This document shows, piece by piece, positions 5,461-7,250 of a stretch of DNA of 7,250 bases. The translations under genes and the position numbers were made by a program. Source of the stretch: Burkholderiales bacterium UBA4615 (GTDB lineage Bacteria; Pseudomonadota; Gammaproteobacteria; Burkholderiales; Burkholderiaceae_E); contig DGIT01000007.1 of the NCBI GenBank assembly GCA_002386465.1, forward strand, positions 17,435-24,684. The letters are read 5' to 3'. Within the stretch, counting starts at the first letter, position 1. Each line of letters starts with the position of its first letter. The notes beneath the pieces are model-generated. The model was not told the origin of the DNA, searched no databases, and saw only the letters and a program-made list of their open reading frames with translations.

Positions 5461-7074
5461 TCAGCTGCCGCCGACGCTGGTGAAGCGGGCCTCAGGACGG
5501 TCATCCGAGCGGTGCACGGTGGTCACGTTCTTTTTCATGGCCCAGGGGCGGATTTGATGGTGAATAGGCACGTAGTACGCGTTGTCCATGGTGAGCTTCA
5601 GCCCCTCCTTGAGCAGCGCGTCGCGCTTGGCCACATCGGTTTCGGACTTGGCCGCATCAATCAGGGCATCGAGTTTGGGATCGCTGATGCGGCCCAGATT
5701 GAAGTTGCCATCTGCACCCGTGGTCTTGGTGCGCACCAGTGACTGCAGCGAATAGAGCGCATCGTAGGTGGCCACGCCCCAGCCCAGCATGTAAGCGCTG
5801 GTGTCGTGCTTCTGGATCTTCGGTACGAAGGTGGCGAACGGCATGGCATTCAACTTGACCTTGAGCCCCGCACGCGCCCACATGCCCACGATGGCCTGGC
5901 AGATCTCTTCATCGTTCACGTAGCGGTTATTCGGGCAGTCGAGCGTGAATTCGAAGCCATTCGGATACCCCGCGTCGGCGAGCAGCTTTTTCGCGGCATC
6001 GACGTTGGCCGCTGCTGGTTTGTCGGCCTCCTTGGTGTAGCCGTTGACGCCAGGTGCCACCATGAGCATGCCGGGGACCGACAGACCGCGCATGATGGTG
6101 CGCTGGATGGCCGCACGGTCCACTGCCAGGTTCAGGGCCTGGCGCACGCGCACATCCTTGAAGGGGTTCTTGCCCTTCACATCGGAGAACTGCAGCTCAT
6201 TGCTGTGCTGATCCAGCCCGATGAAGATGGTGCGCACTTCAGCGCCCTCGAGTACCTTCAGGCCAGGGTTCTGCTTCAGGCGTGCGACGTCCTGGGTGGG
6301 CAGGTCGGTGACCATATCCACCTCTCCAGACAGCAGCGCTGCGACCCGCGTGGCATCGGCCTTGATCGGGGTATATGTGACCCGATCGACGTTGCCGCTC
6401 TTCTTGCCCCACCACTTGGTGTTGTCAGACATCACGATGCGCTGGTCGGGCGACCAGCCGTTGATGATGTAGGGGCCGGTGCCGTTGGTGTTGCGCGAGG
6501 CGAAGGTATCTTCGCGTGCCTTGTAGTCCTGCACTTTCTCGGACTTGTTCTTCACTGACCATGCTTTGCTCATGATCCGGAAGTCGATGATGTTGCGCAG
6601 CAGGATCGGGACCGGGGAGTCCAGAATCATGTCGACCGTGTGGTCGTCGATCTTCCTGACTTCCTTGATGCCGGTCACGTAGACCTGCATGGTGCCTTGA
6701 GGCTGGCGAATGCGCTCGAAGGAGAAGACGACGTCATCGGCCGTGAAGGGCGAGCCGTCATTGAAGGTCACGCCCTTGCGCAGATTGAAGCGCCATTGCG
6801 TCGGGCTGATCTGCTGCCAGCTGGTCGCCAGGCCCGGCTCGACCTTGTAGTCCTTGTCGTAGCGGGTCAGGCCCTCGTAGGTGTGCATCATGATCGCATT
6901 GGTGGTCGCATGATTCTGCGAATGCGGATCCATGGTGAGGATGTCGTTCTGTGCACCCCAGCGCAGTGGCTCTGCGGCGACGCCGAGCGGGCTGAGTGCT
7001 GAGACGGCCAGCGCGGAGGCCAGGGCCAGGGCATGCAGGGTTGGTCTGAAGGACCGGAAGGAATGGGGCTTCAT
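5461..7074 (-). CDS. ABC transporter substrate-binding protein, family 5 (DppA/OppA type)
   Basis: This is a 537-residue periplasmic receptor of peptide/nickel/opine ABC importers. A signal peptide (1-34: several basic residues, Ala/Leu-rich core, likely cleavage after VAA at 34) precedes the mature protein. SBP_bac_5 features appear in order: LTMDPH (46-51), YEGLTRYD (66-73), the family signature around LRKGVTFNDGSPFTADDVVF (98-117), NGTGPYIINGW (197-207), DVRVRQALNLAVDR (307-320) and ADAGYPNGFEFTL (366-378). Length is normal. The ATG at 7074 is preceded by AAGGAG (7088-7083) with 8 bases of spacing. Family members bind di- or oligopeptides, glutathione, opines or metal complexes; the ligand here is unknown. 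No permease or ATPase gene lies downstream, where the next gene is a separate lipoprotein unit. Confidence 0.93.
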   Translation of the reverse strand: MKPHSFRSFRPTLHALALASALAVSALSPLGVAAEPLRWGAQNDILTMDPHSQNHATTNAIMMHTYEGLTRYDKDYKVEPGLATSWQQISPTQWRFNLRKGVTFNDGSPFTADDVVFSFERIRQPQGTMQVYVTGIKEVRKIDDHTVDMILDSPVPILLRNIIDFRIMSKAWSVKNKSEKVQDYKAREDTFASRNTNGTGPYIINGWSPDQRIVMSDNTKWWGKKSGNVDRVTYTPIKADATRVAALLSGEVDMVTDLPTQDVARLKQNPGLKVLEGAEVRTIFIGLDQHSNELQFSDVKGKNPFKDVRVRQALNLAVDRAAIQRTIMRGLSVPGMLMVAPGVNGYTKEADKPAAANVDAAKKLLADAGYPNGFEFTLDCPNNRYVNDEEICQAIVGMWARAGLKVKLNAMPFATFVPKIQKHDTSAYMLGWGVATYDALYSLQSLVRTKTTGADGNFNLGRISDPKLDALIDAAKSETDVAKRDALLKEGLKLTMDNAYYVPIHHQIRPWAMKKNVTTVHRSDDRPEARFTSVGGS

Positions 7075-7108
7075 CGGGAAGGCTCCTTAACGTGCAAAGC
7101 AGGGATGA

Positions 7109-7127
7109 ATGCCGCATCAGACGGCAT
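7109..7127 (-). promoter_or_regulatory. Perfect hairpin in the leader of the peptide-receptor gene
   Basis: ATGCCG and CGGCAT form a perfect 6-bp stem with a 7-base loop, 20 bases upstream of the AAGGAG ribosome binding site on the minus strand. It could be a protein-binding palindrome or an mRNA leader structure. A possible -10-like TAGAGT lies further upstream (about 7136-7141), but no matching -35 is seen, so the promoter is not assigned. Confidence 0.35.
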
Positions 7128-7175
7128 GCGCGGGGACTCTATCACGCGTTCCGGGCGACCGGATCGGAGCCCATG

Positions 7176-7193
7176 GGGCCTCCGAAGGGGCCC
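7176..7193 (-). terminator. Possible hairpin terminator for the gene at the right edge
   Basis: On the minus strand GGGCC and GGCCC pair around an inner C-TTCG-G tetraloop with one mismatch, starting right after the TGA at 7196-7194. The stable TTCG loop and the position suit a terminator or 3' end protector, but there is no T tract after it. Confidence 0.35.
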
Positions 7194-7250
7194 TCAGGTG
7201 GTCCCGCCGGCCTCTGGCCGGCGCAACCAGGTGCCGATCGCATAGGGCAG
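7194..7250 (-). CDS. Possible C-terminal end of an unidentified gene (partial)
   Basis: A minus-strand frame open to the window edge reads LPYAIGTWLRRPEAGGTT and stops at TGA (7196-7194). Support is limited: a plausible hydrophobic segment followed by RR and a flexible tail, a hairpin right after the stop, and the usual gap to the next gene on the same strand. Eighteen residues are too few to name a family, and a chance open frame cannot be excluded. Confidence 0.35.
   Translation of the reverse strand: MPYAIGTWLRRPEAGGTT

Noticed and set aside
5806..6558. A 250-codon open frame on the plus strand
   Set aside because: It is antisense to the peptide-binding receptor, which has a signal peptide, family signature and ribosome binding site; the antisense product has no recognisable domain.
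1..7250. CRISPR arrays, insertion sequences, toxin-antitoxin pairs, riboswitches or a new defence system
   Set aside because: No regularly spaced direct repeats, transposase motifs, terminal inverted repeats or paired small genes were seen; the window is explained by ordinary chromosomal genes.

Overview
The window looks like ordinary chromosomal DNA from a high-GC Gram-negative bacterium, most likely a betaproteobacterium of the order Burkholderiales. Three things point that way: high GC content with strong GC bias at third codon positions, a periplasmic solute receptor of the Bug/TctC family (greatly expanded in that order), and protein styles such as the S1C-like PDZ protein and the DUF2780 lipoprotein. 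The taxonomic call is inference; there is no rRNA or other marker gene here.

Layout from left to right. Positions 1-169 (+) hold the last 55 codons of an SbcC/Rad50-type DNA-repair ATPase. It is followed 38 bases later by a small SAP-domain protein (208-750, +) that may belong to the same transcription unit. Convergent to these is a minus-strand block: tRNA-Arg(CCT) (2926-2851), then a Bug/TctC periplasmic receptor (2804-1809), then an S1C/HtrA-like PDZ protein whose catalytic His and Asp are replaced (1772-786). Divergent from the tRNA is a two-gene plus-strand unit: a VOC/glyoxalase-fold protein starting with TTG (3026-3403) and a prolidase-like metal-dependent amidohydrolase (3446-4678).

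A strong hairpin terminator (4733-4757) separates that unit from a convergent minus-strand DUF2780 lipoprotein gene (5221-4781), which has its own recognisable promoter. Further right on the minus strand is a family 5 (DppA/OppA-type) peptide-binding receptor (7074-5461). At the right edge is the possible tail of another minus-strand gene ending at 7194.

Functionally this is mostly scavenging and housekeeping: two periplasmic receptors (one for small organic acids, one for peptides or similar ligands), a dipeptidase-like hydrolase that could act on imported dipeptides, a DNA-repair nuclease subunit and a tRNA. Neither receptor has membrane transport partners inside the window. I see no mobile element, CRISPR array, toxin-antitoxin pair, prophage gene or recognisable new defence system. 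The best second-look items are the protease-like protein without a catalytic triad, the tRNA lying directly in front of the tctC gene with no visible promoter or terminator between them, and the SAP-domain gene behind sbcC.
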